Notes: generated from the sequence alone by a model not told the origin. A stretch of 64,000 nt of DNA from Anabaena sp. UHCC 0187 (GCF_009712035.1 NZ_VILB01000005.1:153091-217090), one strand, 5' to 3'. Shown: positions 36,876 to 47,210, counted from the stretch's first letter. Made by a program: numbers and translations.

Positions 36876-37412
36876 CTATTTTTGCTCAAAATTAGGTGCA
36901 TAAACCTGAAGTAATGTACTAACTTGAACTAATACTTCATTTCCTGTGTTCTTATTCAGAGCTTGACGTTCTGGGAAGAAATTAGGTCTATCTAAATACG
37001 CGGATATAGCTCCGCTGACTTGTTCCGATATGAGGGTATCAAGTTCTGTTTTAGCTTTTTCCCGCTGATATTTCGCACCTTCTTCTGTAGTCGCATATAG
37101 AGGAGGTAGACGATTGAGAGCATAAGCTGTGATATCTCCCACATCTAGAGAGCTTTCACTTGTGGCTTCAATTGCTGCTACTTTGGCGATTACGTCAGTT
37201 AGTACCAACTCTTCCATGACGTTAATAAATTGTTTGCGGGGTACTGCTACTACCTCACCAGTCAATAATGAACCCATGAGGCGATCTAAAGCCATGTATT
37301 CCTCAATGGACAGTTCGGAAGCATTATCGCAAATGCGCCCAACTTCTGCCTCCATCGCTGGTGTCAAATGACCATCTAGAAGAGCTTGTTCTACTATTTT
37401 TGCAATACTCAT
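36876..37412 (-). CDS. ComFB-domain protein (cyclic-dinucleotide receptor family)
   Basis: This 178-residue protein has an N-terminal helical part (residues 1-90) and a C-terminal ComFB domain with DITAYALNRLPPLYATTEEG and AYLDRPNFFPERQ. ComFB was first named as a late competence protein. To my knowledge the cyanobacterial c-di-GMP receptor CdgR, which affects cell size in Anabaena, belongs to this family. The family assignment is firm; ligand binding here is inferred. It lies close to sigG and two cell-wall enzyme genes. Confidence 0.85.
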   Translation of the reverse strand: MSIAKIVEQALLDGHLTPAMEAEVGRICDNASELSIEEYMALDRLMGSLLTGEVVAVPRKQFINVMEELVLTDVIAKVAAIEATSESSLDVGDITAYALNRLPPLYATTEEGAKYQREKAKTELDTLISEQVSGAISAYLDRPNFFPERQALNKNTGNEVLVQVSTLLQVYAPNFEQK

Positions 37413-37545
37413 AAAACCTCGTAGGTAGTGTGGATAAAAGTATTTCTGGAGAGAAACATAAAATTTCCGATAGCCAAGTTAAACAGGGACGCTATCAATC
37501 ACCCAGAATACAATAGCAGAATCAGTACATATTGTGGATAAACAA

Positions 37546-37559
37546 GGGGCTTCAGCCCC
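37546..37559. repeat. GGGGC-TTCA-GCCCC hairpin
   Basis: Five-bp GC arms around TTCA, inside AACAAGGGGCTTCAGCCCCC, followed by TATTT. This small repeat type is widespread in cyanobacteria and may terminate the M23 peptidase transcript. Confidence 0.5.
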
Positions 37560-37649
37560 CTATTTCTGTATTACTGAATGAATTACTCTGCTAGATTGTA
37601 CTATTTATATACAGGTATTTTGGCCTAAAGCCGTAACAAAGTCAGAAAC

Positions 37650-38570
37650 TTAATCAATTTGCTGAGATTTCCAAGGTATTGGATCAACAGATAGTCCGTT
37701 TACGTACAAACCCCAATGTAAGTGGGGTCCGGTAGATGCACCAGTTGAACCGACTGCACCAATTTTTTGCCCTGCTTTCACAAAATCACCTTCTTTGACA
37801 TTAATCCGACTTAGGTGCATGAAAATGCTGATTACACCTTGACCGTGATCAATGCCTACTACGTTACCATGAACCCGGAAACCTTGGGATACTGTACCAA
37901 CTAAAGCAACTCTTCCCGCTGCTGGGGTAACAACCGATGAACCTGCTGCTCCTGCGTAGTCTTGTCCACGATGGTAATAGTCATTGGCAAATTTGCCATT
38001 GTAGTAGCGACGGACACCATATCTAGTGGAGGTTCGCCCAGCATTGGGGGTGAGAAAAATACCATTCCAATATTTTTCCGGTGTTTGTAGGGCTTTCAAT
38101 TCTTTGACTCGCTTGAGTTCATACGCTGTTGCGCCAACTCCAGCTTTTCCAGGTGGTAAGGTAATGCGTTGGACGGGAAATTTGCGATCGCGCACATACA
38201 CTGCAAGGTTTCGATCTTGCGCTCCTTCTCCCGTCACAGTCACCTTTCTAACTCCAGACTTTTCTAAAGGAGTTGTGGGAATGAAAGAACGGTATTTACG
38301 AGGTGAAATTTCAAAAGCTGGATAGGTTTTCTCCCCAACTGTTACCGTAGGATTACTAGTTTTTTCCTGGTCATCTGCCTCAATTACTACCGAAATTGTA
38401 TCTCCCAGTTGAGGATTTTTAGGTATTACCTGCACATCTAAAGCCTTTGCAGGTAAGCCTAAAGCCATGGGGACAGCGGCAATTATGCCTATGAATATTT
38501 TGGCACGGTTGATGATACCAATACCTCGCAACTTATTCTGTGGATTAATAGCGTCAGTCATGGTAATCAT
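37650..38570 (-). CDS. M23 family (LytM-type) metallopeptidase
   Basis: The preferred start is the ATG at 38570, or at 38561 (MTDAINPQ); the frame opens further to a TTG at 38606. The N-terminal hydrophobic stretch (AKIFIGIIAAVPMALGLPAKALD) is a signal peptide. A beta-rich middle domain precedes the C-terminal M23 domain with zinc ligands in HRGQDYAG (H-x3-D) and HLHW, plus FMHLSRI and GSTGASTGPHLHWGLY. It should cleave peptidoglycan cross-bridges in the periplasm or, if degenerate, regulate amidases. All ligand motifs are intact. Confidence 0.92.
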   Translation of the reverse strand: MITMTDAINPQNKLRGIGIINRAKIFIGIIAAVPMALGLPAKALDVQVIPKNPQLGDTISVVIEADDQEKTSNPTVTVGEKTYPAFEISPRKYRSFIPTTPLEKSGVRKVTVTGEGAQDRNLAVYVRDRKFPVQRITLPPGKAGVGATAYELKRVKELKALQTPEKYWNGIFLTPNAGRTSTRYGVRRYYNGKFANDYYHRGQDYAGAAGSSVVTPAAGRVALVGTVSQGFRVHGNVVGIDHGQGVISIFMHLSRINVKEGDFVKAGQKIGAVGSTGASTGPHLHWGLYVNGLSVDPIPWKSQQID

Positions 38571-38651
38571 AAGTTTATAAACAAATTTTTGGCTGCTGCT
38601 AACCAACAGACTATTTTATGGTGGTTAGTGTTTCCCAGCTAAGTTAACAGA

Positions 38652-39617
38652 TTAACCAAACCAAATCAACCATAGGGGTAGTGCTAAAAATAAGCCAACA
38701 AAAGTCAAAGCAATGCTGCTGGCTAACAAGTTGCGATCTAAATCATAAACTTCCGCTAAAATCAGTACGGAAAGCCCCGTGGGTGTTCCTGACATGAGTA
38801 CCAATACTAACCGCTGTTCGCCAGTTATACCAAAAAAAGTTGCCCCTAACCCTACGAGTAAAGGGACAATAAAAACTTTCAGCACACTGGCAATTACAGC
38901 AATATCGAGATTTTTATATTCTTTGATTGTTCCTAGTCGCAAACCAACCAATAATAAAGCCAAGGCAATTACTACCCACACAGCTTGTTCTAAACCTGAT
39001 TCAATTTCCACTGGTAATTTTACAAATTGGGTATTTAAACCAATGAAAAATGCCCACAGACTGGGAACAGTGGCTATATCTCGCAATTGTATCCACCAAT
39101 GATTTTCGGTTTCTCTGAAGCCAAAATAACTAGCAATTAAGACGGCAATGCCATAAGTACCAAAAACATTATTTGTTAAGCTAAATAATACTGCCCAATC
39201 AGTATTTTCTGGGCTAGTTAGCACTTGTGTAAGTGTTAGTCCGACAAAACCTGTATTTCCTAAAATTGTTGCTAAAATAAAACTGCCTAAACTCGCTCGC
39301 TTTAATGAGTCTGAGACTTCTATGCTTTGTTCTTCTGACTTGGTTTTCTGACTCATGAACCATTGCCAAACCCACCAAGTTAACAATGCTAAAGTTAAAC
39401 TGAGTAGCACTACTGCCACTCCTATCTCCGGTATTAACAGACCAATAGAAGCATTAGTATGTCGTGCCAATACTAATAATTGTAGTGGCACTCCCACCCA
39501 GTATAGTGACTGTCCTAACCACTTAGCTAATTTATCGGGGGTAATTCGGGATAATACCAATCCTAACCCTATCCAAATAAATAGAGGCGTGTAGGCTTTA
39601 AATAGGCTTTCAATCAT
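38652..39617 (-). CDS. AEC (auxin efflux carrier-like) family transporter
   Basis: This 321-residue membrane protein has about ten hydrophobic helices in two repeats. Signatures include ILATILGNTGFVGLTLTQVL after a central loop, NNVFGTYGIAVLIASY, and GTPTGLSVLILAEVYD near the C-terminus. Bacterial members export or import organic acids such as malate or malonate; the substrate is unknown here. It stands alone between the M23 peptidase and the devC gene. Confidence 0.88.
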   Translation of the reverse strand: MIESLFKAYTPLFIWIGLGLVLSRITPDKLAKWLGQSLYWVGVPLQLLVLARHTNASIGLLIPEIGVAVVLLSLTLALLTWWVWQWFMSQKTKSEEQSIEVSDSLKRASLGSFILATILGNTGFVGLTLTQVLTSPENTDWAVLFSLTNNVFGTYGIAVLIASYFGFRETENHWWIQLRDIATVPSLWAFFIGLNTQFVKLPVEIESGLEQAVWVVIALALLLVGLRLGTIKEYKNLDIAVIASVLKVFIVPLLVGLGATFFGITGEQRLVLVLMSGTPTGLSVLILAEVYDLDRNLLASSIALTFVGLFLALPLWLIWFG

Positions 39618-39784
39618 GGTGAGGTGGTTAGTTATTTTTGCCGCGCTGCATTAGTAATTGTAGTGGCAAATAATCACTTATTAATGATGAAATTCAAGGT
39701 TGGTTTGAAGGAAGTAAAACCCAAGATATCCTAGATTTTGTGAAATTTTCTCAACCCAATCTACATCTGACTCCTCTATTTTTC

Positions 39785-40960
39785 CTAAAACATATCCGCA
39801 GGATCAGCAGATTGAAGTTTATTAGTAGCAATTACCCCAGAAATAGCACACATAATTATAGTTAATAATAGGACTTGTAAACCACGAATTATCGTCATAT
39901 ACATCGGCAAATTTGTCGCTGTTCGGGTTAGCTGATAAAGCCCTAAAGATACAGCTACCCCTGGAAAAAATCCCAAAGCTGCTAAAATTAAAGCTTCTTC
40001 AAAAATAATAGTGAGTAAATAAAAATGACGATATCCTATGGCTTTGAAAGTTGCATATTCTCGTAAATGGGCATTAACATCTGTGGAAAGAACTTGATAA
40101 ACAATAATTACCCCAACCACAAATCCCATGGATACACCGAGATTGAAAATAAACCCAATGGGAGAATTGCTACTCCAAAAATTATTTTCAAATTCAATAA
40201 ATTCATCATGGGTGAGAACCCTAACATCATCTTTTAAATAAGCCTTTAATTGGGCAACAACTTGGTCAGTTTTATAACCTGGTTTGATTTTAACTAAGCC
40301 GATACTCACACTACTTGTAGGCTGCCTGGCAAAAATTTGGGAGAAGTTATTAGCACTGGTAATTAAACTACCATCAGCCGCAAAAGAAGCACCAAGTTTA
40401 AATAAACCCCCAATAGTAATTGTGCTGCCATTAATTTCAGTTGTAACAGTTTTACCTTCTTGAATTTGCTTAATTGCTTGTTGATATTCTCCTCTAGCTG
40501 CCCGATCAAATAAAACTGTATTTGGTAATTTAATCTTGTGCAATTGTTGATTAATTTCTGGTAAATTAAAAGCTGGTTGATCTGGATTTACGCCAATAAT
40601 TAAAACCCCCGTTTCTAAGCGTGTTTGGGGATTCTTCCAAATAATATGATTACAATACATAGCTTCAGCCGATTTTACCCCTGGAACATCCATTGCTTGA
40701 TAAAGTCGTCTCCGGGAGAAAATAGACATACTTTGTAAACTACGGGCTTGGGGACTAATGAGAATAATATCAGCCTGTAAACTCCGATGTAATCGAGTAT
40801 TACTATCATATAAAGCCGTTTGAAAACCTAACTGCATAAACATGAGAACATCAGCAAAAGCAATACCTGAAACTGCTACAAATAAACGACTTTTTTCATG
40901 AGTAAGTTGTAACCAACCCAAAGGAGTTCGTCGTCGCAATTGTTGAAAAATATTAATCAT
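39785..40960 (-). CDS. DevC-type ABC exporter permease
   Basis: The protein has 391 residues. The N-terminus RRRTPLGWLQLTHEKSRLFVAVSGIAFADVLMFMQLGF is the DevC hallmark with the first helix. A large periplasmic MacB-like domain follows, then three C-terminal helices with LREYATFKAIGYRHFYL. DevC with DevB, DevA and a TolC protein forms an efflux pump; the founding system exports heterocyst glycolipids. The gene lies downstream of devB on the same strand, but no devA ATPase gene follows: the next gene is an AEC transporter. Confidence 0.9.
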   Translation of the reverse strand: MINIFQQLRRRTPLGWLQLTHEKSRLFVAVSGIAFADVLMFMQLGFQTALYDSNTRLHRSLQADIILISPQARSLQSMSIFSRRRLYQAMDVPGVKSAEAMYCNHIIWKNPQTRLETGVLIIGVNPDQPAFNLPEINQQLHKIKLPNTVLFDRAARGEYQQAIKQIQEGKTVTTEINGSTITIGGLFKLGASFAADGSLITSANNFSQIFARQPTSSVSIGLVKIKPGYKTDQVVAQLKAYLKDDVRVLTHDEFIEFENNFWSSNSPIGFIFNLGVSMGFVVGVIIVYQVLSTDVNAHLREYATFKAIGYRHFYLLTIIFEEALILAALGFFPGVAVSLGLYQLTRTATNLPMYMTIIRGLQVLLLTIIMCAISGVIATNKLQSADPADMF

Positions 40961-40966
40961 AGGAGT

Positions 40967-41030
40967 CAGAAGTCAGGAGTCAGGAATCAGGAGTCAGGAG
41001 TCAGGAGTCAGGAGGTAGAAAGAAAGGAAG
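40967..41030. repeat. GAGTCAG short tandem repeat between devB and devC
   Basis: Seven degenerate to exact AGGAGTC heptamers (AGGAGTCAGGAGTCAGG) are followed by a purine tract GGAAGAAGGAAGAAGGAAG. AATAACTAATAACTAA repeats follow at 41075-41105. The array separates two genes expected to be co-transcribed. Confidence 0.85.
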
Positions 41031-41102
41031 AAGGAAGAAGGAAGAGAGAATAGTTTTTAACTAATCACCAATAACCAATAACTAATACACAATAACTAAT
41101 AA

Positions 41103-42299
41103 CTAAAGAGAAATAATTGCCTTAACTTGCATATTAGTAAATTTAGCGGCTTGCTGACTAGAAGCTTGATTTAGTCGGATATGAACTTTGACTATTCTGT
41201 TATCAATATTGCTAGAAGGATCTGTATTAGTGAGATTTTGCTTGCTTACTTGTAAACCGATTCGTTCTACTTTTCCCTGTAATTCTCTAGGAAAAACATC
41301 ACCAACTATCCGTACCTGTTTTCCTTGCAGGATTTTAGTAATATCACTTTCGTAAACTTCAGCAACTACATACATTTGACTGGTTTTACCAATGTTAACA
41401 ATACCATTATTAGTAACTAATTCTCCTGGGTGAGTATGAATTTCCAATACTTGTCCATTTTGAGGAGATTTTACATAAGCTTGTTGCAGATTAATAGTAG
41501 CTTTTTTTACTAATACTTCCGCCCGATTTAATTCAGCTATTGCAGCTTCTACATCTACTTTCCTAACTTCGGAAATCTGATCTAGTGTTGCTGAAGCTTC
41601 CTTTTTTCGTTGTTGACTACTTAATTCCAGCTTTTTCAATTGTGATTGTGCAGCTTGAAGACTTTTTTTAGCAGTTTCTACATTCAAACTTTTACTATCT
41701 TTCTGAGAAGCGGAAATTGCCCCTTCTTTATATAATTCCTGATAGCGATTATTTTCGGTTTCAGCATTGAGTAATTCAGCTTGCAATTTTTCTAGAGTTG
41801 CTTTTTGAGTATCAATATCACCTTGACTTTCTACGGCTAATCTGTCAATTATGGCTTTTTGCGCTGTAATTTCTCCCCGTTTAGCACCTGCTTGAATTTG
41901 GGCTATTTTAGATTGAATTACTTTGACTTCTGCTTTGGCTTCGGTTAATTCTGCTTGCAAGCGATCGCTATTATCTAAAATAGCAATTACCTGTTTTGCT
42001 TTTACCATATCTCCCTCCTTGACTAATATCTTTTCGATTCGACTTCCTTCTCCAGATATAGCTGCTGATAATGTAATCACTTCTCCCTGGGGTTCAATTC
42101 TACCAAGGGCTGTGACTGTTTTAATCTCTGGCATTACTACTTTAGAATCTACTGGTTTCTGATTATCTACATCCCGAAACTTGAGGACAATAAAAATACT
42201 AATACTAGCCACAGATAAAGATGCCAGCACAGCAATAGCGATCGCTAATCGGAGAATAGACTGAGAAGATAATGAACTTTGTAGCTTGTGGTTTTGCAC
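41103..42299 (-). CDS. DevB-type membrane fusion (HlyD) subunit of an ABC exporter
   Basis: The protein has 398 residues and a GTG start. It has one N-terminal membrane helix (LRLAIAIAVLASLSVASISI), a biotinyl-lipoyl half (ALGRIEPQGEVITLSA, EKILVKEGDMVKAKQVIAIL), a long coiled coil (residues about 115-255) and the returning barrel (AYVKSPQNGQVLEIHTHPGE). The GRIEP motif is typical of DevB. It would bridge the inner-membrane pump and TolC across the periplasm. It pairs with devC downstream. Several DevBCA paralogues exist per genome in Nostocales, so the cargo is unknown. Confidence 0.9.
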   Translation of the reverse strand: MQNHKLQSSLSSQSILRLAIAIAVLASLSVASISIFIVLKFRDVDNQKPVDSKVVMPEIKTVTALGRIEPQGEVITLSAAISGEGSRIEKILVKEGDMVKAKQVIAILDNSDRLQAELTEAKAEVKVIQSKIAQIQAGAKRGEITAQKAIIDRLAVESQGDIDTQKATLEKLQAELLNAETENNRYQELYKEGAISASQKDSKSLNVETAKKSLQAAQSQLKKLELSSQQRKKEASATLDQISEVRKVDVEAAIAELNRAEVLVKKATINLQQAYVKSPQNGQVLEIHTHPGELVTNNGIVNIGKTSQMYVVAEVYESDITKILQGKQVRIVGDVFPRELQGKVERIGLQVSKQNLTNTDPSSNIDNRIVKVHIRLNQASSQQAAKFTNMQVKAIISL

Positions 42300-42682
42300 A
42301 ACTGCATACCTTTTCAGTGCTGTTTCAAAATTAGTTAATGAAAAATATGAGGTAGAAAACGAAATCCTGAAAAACCTAAAAATGTATATCTAGACAAAAC
42401 GGTTTAGTCAATTTATTGCATTACAGATGACAAATCAATTCTAGGTTTTTGACAGAAACGAACATTTAGAGATGATATGCCAAAATAGAAAGTCAGATGG
42501 TTAACCAATGACAGTTTTAGTAAAATTAGTATGTTTTAGACAAAATGATTTAATTTAAACTTACTCTTAATTTCTCTCTGCACCTGGATTGTCTTTGCAT
42601 GACACAAAAAAATATGGTTCATTTACCTAAAAATGTCCATAATAATTACAATTCCAGTTTTTTCCCAATTCCTAATTACCTA
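42300..42682. other. 383-bp intergenic region between the kinase and devB genes
   Basis: AT-rich sequence with the presumed devB promoter on the minus strand. A TTGACA lies near 42448, but it faces the plus strand and no plus-strand gene follows. No repeat, RNA or NtcA-type GTAN8TAC site was found by eye. Confidence 0.4.
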
Positions 42683-44278
42683 TTAAAACAAACCCCGTTT
42701 ACCATTAGGACGCACAGTTAGCCAATTAACCTTAGCTAGTGCTAATTGCTCATCAGTCACCTTAGCACCAGTCAGATTAGCACCGGATAAATTAGCCCCC
42801 CGAAGATTAGTTTGACTCAGATAAGCTTGGCTAAGGTCTGCACCTCTGAGGTCTGCTCCTTCTAAGTCCGCATTGCTAAAATAGGCTTTGCTTAAGTCCG
42901 CATCTTTAAGATTCGCTTCTTTTAAATTCGCTCTGCCAAAGTCGGTATTGTGAAGATTACTTCCTTGAAAATTAGCTTTATAAAATTGAGCCGCATGAAA
43001 ATTAGTTCCTGATAAGTCAACACTAGGTAAACTCAACCGGATGAAATTGTAGGAAGCAAAATCCCGTCTTCCTTTCTCATAAGCTGCTAATAGCCCTTGG
43101 GAATCTAATTTTCGCACTGACGAACCATTACTATTATTTGCCTCTCTAGAAGGTGATTTAGAGATAGATTCTCCACTGTGAGTTATTCCAGGTTTCCATT
43201 CCTTTCCTCCTGATGTCTTATCCCTTCTCGCTCGAATAGATGCAGCTATCCTAGATACACCATCATTGTTGTTCCGGGGAGAATGAATGGAGTCAATCCC
43301 AAAATCTCGACCGCTCTGGGTTTTTTCTGGTTGCCCAACCGAGGGTTTAGAGAGTAAACCTTGGGCTAAACTATCTAAATATGGTTCCATGTCCAAGGCT
43401 CTGAGTACGTCTTGTGCTATATGATAGCGATTGCGTACTGATACATCCAACATTTTTTTCAATACTGTGGTCAAGTGGTCACTGATGTTTACCAGATGCT
43501 CCCACATCATGTCCCCCGTGCTGGGATTGTATTCTAAATCTTTGGGAATTTTGGCAGTCAGCAAATAAATACAAGTCACTCCCACAGCGTAGATATCGCT
43601 GGCATAGACCGGACGCATGGCCATTTGTTCTGGCGGTGCAAAACCAGGAGTCCCAATTGCATAAGCGGTTAAAGCAGTTTGTCCTGATTGACTGGCTGGG
43701 ATTTGGCTAACTTGGTTTTTGACAGCACCAAAATCAATTAATACCAATCTGGCATCTTGAGAACGACGGATTAAGTTAGCTGGCTTAATATCACGGTGAA
43801 TTACCTGTTGCTCGTGGATATATTGCAGCAATGGCATGATTTCACTTAAAAACTGCCTCACTCCTGCTTCACTATAAACCCCGTTTTTTTTCACCTCTTG
43901 TTGGAGAGTAAAACCGCTCACATATTCTTGAACTAAATAGAATTGCTCACTATCCTCAAAATAGTCCAGTAGCCTGGGTATTTGGGGATGATTACCAATT
44001 TTACCGAGAGTTTCCGCTTCTCTTGCAAACAGTTCCCGTGCCATTTTCAATATGTACGGAGTTGTCCCTGATGGACGTAGTTGCTTAATCACACAAGGAG
44101 GTTTTCCTGGCAGGTGTTCCTCTATTGCTAAAAATGTTGCACCAAAACCACCTTGACCTATTGGTTTCATCGGCCGAAAACGATCGCGCAACAATAATTG
44201 TGAGCCACAAGCCTGACAGCTTTGACTAGAGCCTGAATTTTTGGGATTTGGACAAGTGGGATTTACGCAATAGCTCAT
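42683..44278 (-). CDS. SpkB-like serine/threonine kinase with zinc-ribbon start and pentapeptide repeats
   Basis: The protein has 531 residues in three parts. Residues 1-26 hold four cysteines (C4, C9, C21, C24). Residues 36-300 form a Hanks-type kinase with glycine loop GQGGFGATF, the lysine in VIKQL, HRDIKPANLI and DFGAVKN. Residues 415-520 are pentapeptide repeats (ANLKEANLKDADLSK, ADLEGADLRGADLSQ). This combination is that of Synechocystis SpkB, which is involved in motility and oxidative-stress signalling. It acts in the cytoplasm. All catalytic residues appear intact. Confidence 0.9.
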   Translation of the reverse strand: MSYCVNPTCPNPKNSGSSQSCQACGSQLLLRDRFRPMKPIGQGGFGATFLAIEEHLPGKPPCVIKQLRPSGTTPYILKMARELFAREAETLGKIGNHPQIPRLLDYFEDSEQFYLVQEYVSGFTLQQEVKKNGVYSEAGVRQFLSEIMPLLQYIHEQQVIHRDIKPANLIRRSQDARLVLIDFGAVKNQVSQIPASQSGQTALTAYAIGTPGFAPPEQMAMRPVYASDIYAVGVTCIYLLTAKIPKDLEYNPSTGDMMWEHLVNISDHLTTVLKKMLDVSVRNRYHIAQDVLRALDMEPYLDSLAQGLLSKPSVGQPEKTQSGRDFGIDSIHSPRNNNDGVSRIAASIRARRDKTSGGKEWKPGITHSGESISKSPSREANNSNGSSVRKLDSQGLLAAYEKGRRDFASYNFIRLSLPSVDLSGTNFHAAQFYKANFQGSNLHNTDFGRANLKEANLKDADLSKAYFSNADLEGADLRGADLSQAYLSQTNLRGANLSGANLTGAKVTDEQLALAKVNWLTVRPNGKRGLF

Positions 44279-44570
44279 GCACTGTCAACTCGCTGCACGA
44301 TGAATAACGGGACTAATTATGCTCTTATTTATTATTGAGAGCAAATTCAAATTTCTGCTAGGTTATTTAAGCGGGAATTTTGTGAAAAATTTTCCCAAGT
44401 CATATTCATACTACTAAAAATTGTAGTCATTAAAGTAAGTATTGACCATATTTAGCTCTATATAAAATAAACATTGTTATTTCTATAGATTATCTCACTA
44501 AAGTAATACAAAAACAGCAAATATTGTTAAGTATTTCTCGGTAAATTTTAATTGTAAATATATACATATA
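44279..44570. other. AT-rich intergenic segment upstream of the kinase gene
   Basis: Very AT-rich sequence with no recognised ORF or RNA, presumably including the kinase promoter. The tandem-repeat tract follows it. Confidence 0.35.
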
Positions 44571-44761
<191 letters not shown>

Positions 44762-44802
44762 ACATTTCTTCCCCCTAGACCCCTAGACCCCTAGACCCTT
44801 AC

Positions 44803-46101
44803 CTACAAACTAGATAGTACATCTTTGGCAGCGGCTAAGGTCTGTTCAATATCTTCGGGGGTATGTGCTAAAGAAGTGAAACCAGCTTCAAATTGAGATG
44901 GTGCTAGGTAAATACCATGCTCTAACATTCCCCGATGGAAACGACCAAATTTAGCTGTATCGGCCTTTTTGGCATCTTCATAGTTATGAACAGGCCCAGC
45001 GGTGAAGAACAGCCCAAACATACCGCTGATATTGCCACCACAAGCAGCATGACCAGTATCTGAGCAGATTTTTAGTAATCCATCAGCTAACTGTTTAGTA
45101 ATCTTTTCTAAATAGTCATAAGTACCGGGTTTGCTGAGGAGTTCGAGGGTTTTAATTCCCGCTGTCATCGCTAAAGGATTACCAGATAGAGTACCGGCTT
45201 GATATACAGGGCCTGCGGGGGCAACCATAGACATGATTTCCCGGCGACCACCGTAAGCACCTACGGGTAAACCACCCCCAATAACTTTACCCATAGTGGT
45301 TAAGTCTGGGGTAACACCAAATTTTGCTTGTGCGCCACCGTAGGCAATGCGGAAGCCTGTCATCACTTCATCAAATACTAATAATGCGCCATGCTCTTGG
45401 GTAAGTTCCCGTAGTCCTTCCAAGAAACCAGCATCAGGGGTAATAAAGCCAGCGTTACCAACTACGGGTTCGAGAATGACACCGGCGATTTCGTTGGGGT
45501 TTTGTTCAAATAGGGCTTTTACCGCTTCCAAGTCATTGAAAGGCGCAGTTAGGGTGCTGGCTGTTACGGATTTGGGTACTCCTGGGGAGTCGGGTAAACC
45601 CAGGGTAGCCACACCAGAACCAGCTTTGACCAAGAACATATCAGCGTGTCCGTGATAACAGCCTTCAAACTTGATGACTTTTTCTCGATTTGTAAAGGCT
45701 CGCATTAACCGTAATACGGCCATACAAGCTTCTGTTCCAGAATTGACGAATCTCACCATTTCGACGCTAGGAACAGCATCAATGACCATTTCGGCCAAAA
45801 CGTTTTCCAGGACGCAGGGAGCGCCAAAGCTAGTTCCTTTTTCTAGGGCTGTGTGCAGTGCGGAAATGACTTCTGGATGAGCATGACCACAAATAGCTGG
45901 ACCCCAAGTTCCAACATAGTCAATGTATTTGTTGCCGTCTACATCCCAAATATGTGCGCCATTAACCCGATCAAATACGATGGGTTGTCCACCTACGGAT
46001 TTAAAAGCGCGAACGGGCGAACTCACTCCTCCGGGCATGAGATTTTGAGCAGCCGCAAAGATTTCTTGGGATTTTGTGGTTTTAATTGAGGTATTTACCA
46101 A
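44803..46101 (-). CDS. hemL: Glutamate-1-semialdehyde 2,1-aminomutase
   Basis: This 432-residue PLP enzyme makes 5-aminolevulinate, the first committed tetrapyrrole precursor for chlorophyll, haem and bilins. The signature includes [10 protein letters not shown] at the start, [29 protein letters not shown] and the PLP lysine in [18 protein letters not shown] (near residue 270). The start is TTG preceded by AGGAGAAACCC. The length is normal. Confidence 0.97.
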   Translation of the reverse strand: MVNTSIKTTKSQEIFAAAQNLMPGGVSSPVRAFKSVGGQPIVFDRVNGAHIWDVDGNKYIDYVGTWGPAICGHAHPEVISALHTALEKGTSFGAPCVLENVLAEMVIDAVPSVEMVRFVNSGTEACMAVLRLMRAFTNREKVIKFEGCYHGHADMFLVKAGSGVATLGLPDSPGVPKSVTASTLTAPFNDLEAVKALFEQNPNEIAGVILEPVVGNAGFITPDAGFLEGLRELTQEHGALLVFDEVMTGFRIAYGGAQAKFGVTPDLTTMGKVIGGGLPVGAYGGRREIMSMVAPAGPVYQAGTLSGNPLAMTAGIKTLELLSKPGTYDYLEKITKQLADGLLKICSDTGHAACGGNISGMFGLFFTAGPVHNYEDAKKADTAKFGRFHRGMLEHGIYLAPSQFEAGFTSLAHTPEDIEQTLAAAKDVLSSL

Positions 46102-46246
46102 GGGTTTCTCCTAACAAGTGGTGATTAAAATCGAGCTTCTATCTTAGGATAGGGTGAAAAGCTGCTCAGAATTTCTATGGTATAGAATTAGCTGAAAATG
46201 GTATCTTTAGTCAAAGAATTATTGTTATAAGAGTAAATTAACTGGT

Positions 46247-46897
46247 ATGTCTTCTTCCGAACCGCTATCGCTTCAATCTGCTATCCCTGTGGAAAAAATT
46301 CGCTACGATGATCACGGTTTAGTGCCGGCAATTGTCCAAGATTATTTGGATGGTACTGTGTTAATGATGGCTTGGATGAATCGGGAATCGTTACAAAGGA
46401 CTTTGGCAACTGGGGAAACTTGGTTTTGGAGTCGTTCCCGTCAGGAATTTTGGCACAAGGGCGCGACTTCTGGACATATTCAGAAGGTACAAACTATTCG
46501 TTATGACTGTGATAGTGATGCTCTCTTGGTAGGAGTGGAGCAGTTGGGTGATATTGCTTGTCATACTGGGGAACGCAGTTGTTTTCATCAAGTTGATGGC
46601 ACGGTGACACCACCACCGGGGGATAGTTTATCACAATTGTTTGCGGTAATCTGCGATCGCCGTGATCACCCTAATGAAGATTCTTATACCTGCAAGTTAT
46701 TGGCTGGTGGTGATAATAAGATTTTGAAAAAGATTGGTGAGGAAAGTGCCGAGGTAGTTATGGCCTGTAAGGATAATGATGCCGATGGGATTGCTGGTGA
46801 AGTTGCGGATTTGTTTTATCATACCCTTGTAGCTTTGGCTCATCATCAAGTTGATTTAAAAGCCGTATATCGCAAGTTGCAGGAAAGAAGGAAGTAG
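46247..46897 (+). CDS. hisIE: Bifunctional phosphoribosyl-AMP cyclohydrolase / phosphoribosyl-ATP pyrophosphatase
   Basis: This 216-residue fusion performs steps 2 and 3 of histidine synthesis. The N-terminal HisI domain has [24 protein letters not shown] and the zinc/magnesium motif CDSDALL...CHTGERSCF. The C-terminal HisE domain (from about 125) has [23 protein letters not shown] and [11 protein letters not shown]. HisIE fusion is usual in cyanobacteria. It stands alone and is followed by a repeat element. Confidence 0.97.
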   Translation: MSSSEPLSLQSAIPVEKIRYDDHGLVPAIVQDYLDGTVLMMAWMNRESLQRTLATGETWFWSRSRQEFWHKGATSGHIQKVQTIRYDCDSDALLVGVEQLGDIACHTGERSCFHQVDGTVTPPPGDSLSQLFAVICDRRDHPNEDSYTCKLLAGGDNKILKKIGEESAEVVMACKDNDADGIAGEVADLFYHTLVALAHHQVDLKAVYRKLQERRK

Positions 46898-46913
46898 GGG
46901 AATTTATTAATAA

Positions 46914-47199
46914 TTGTCTGATAGCGAAGCGTGGCGTTAGCCATATCAGGATAACCAGGATTAAAGGATTTACAGGATGTCATTGTTTATTAGAAAATTG
47001 GAAATAGAGATTTTTTCATGATAGAAAATATCAACATTCACCAACAATTAATAAATCACAATCCTGAGAATCCTCAAATCCTGGAAATCCTGATTCAGAC
47101 AGTGAAAATATTAACATTCACCAACAATTAATAAATCACAATCCTGAAAATCCTCAAATCCTGGAAATCCTGATATGGCTACGCCACGCTATCAGACAA
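46914..47199. mobile_element. MITE-like palindromic element with an internal 71-bp direct duplication
   Basis: The left end (46914-46951, starting TTGTCTGATAGC) and right end (47168-47199, ending GCTATCAGACAA) are inverted copies differing by a 5-bp and a 1-bp indel. Inside, a 71-bp unit is present twice (47024-47094 and 47104-47174, two mismatches, period 80 bp). CAGGATTAAAGGATTTACAGG at 46955-46975 is shared with the element at 54533. It has no coding capacity, so it could only be moved in trans. Target-site duplication was not identified. Confidence 0.65.
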
Positions 47200-47210
47200 A
47201 GTTTATAACT

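Noticed and set aside
47024..47174. CRISPR-like repeats (two 71-bp copies)
   Set aside because: Only two long copies with a 9-bp spacer inside a palindromic element; no cas genes.
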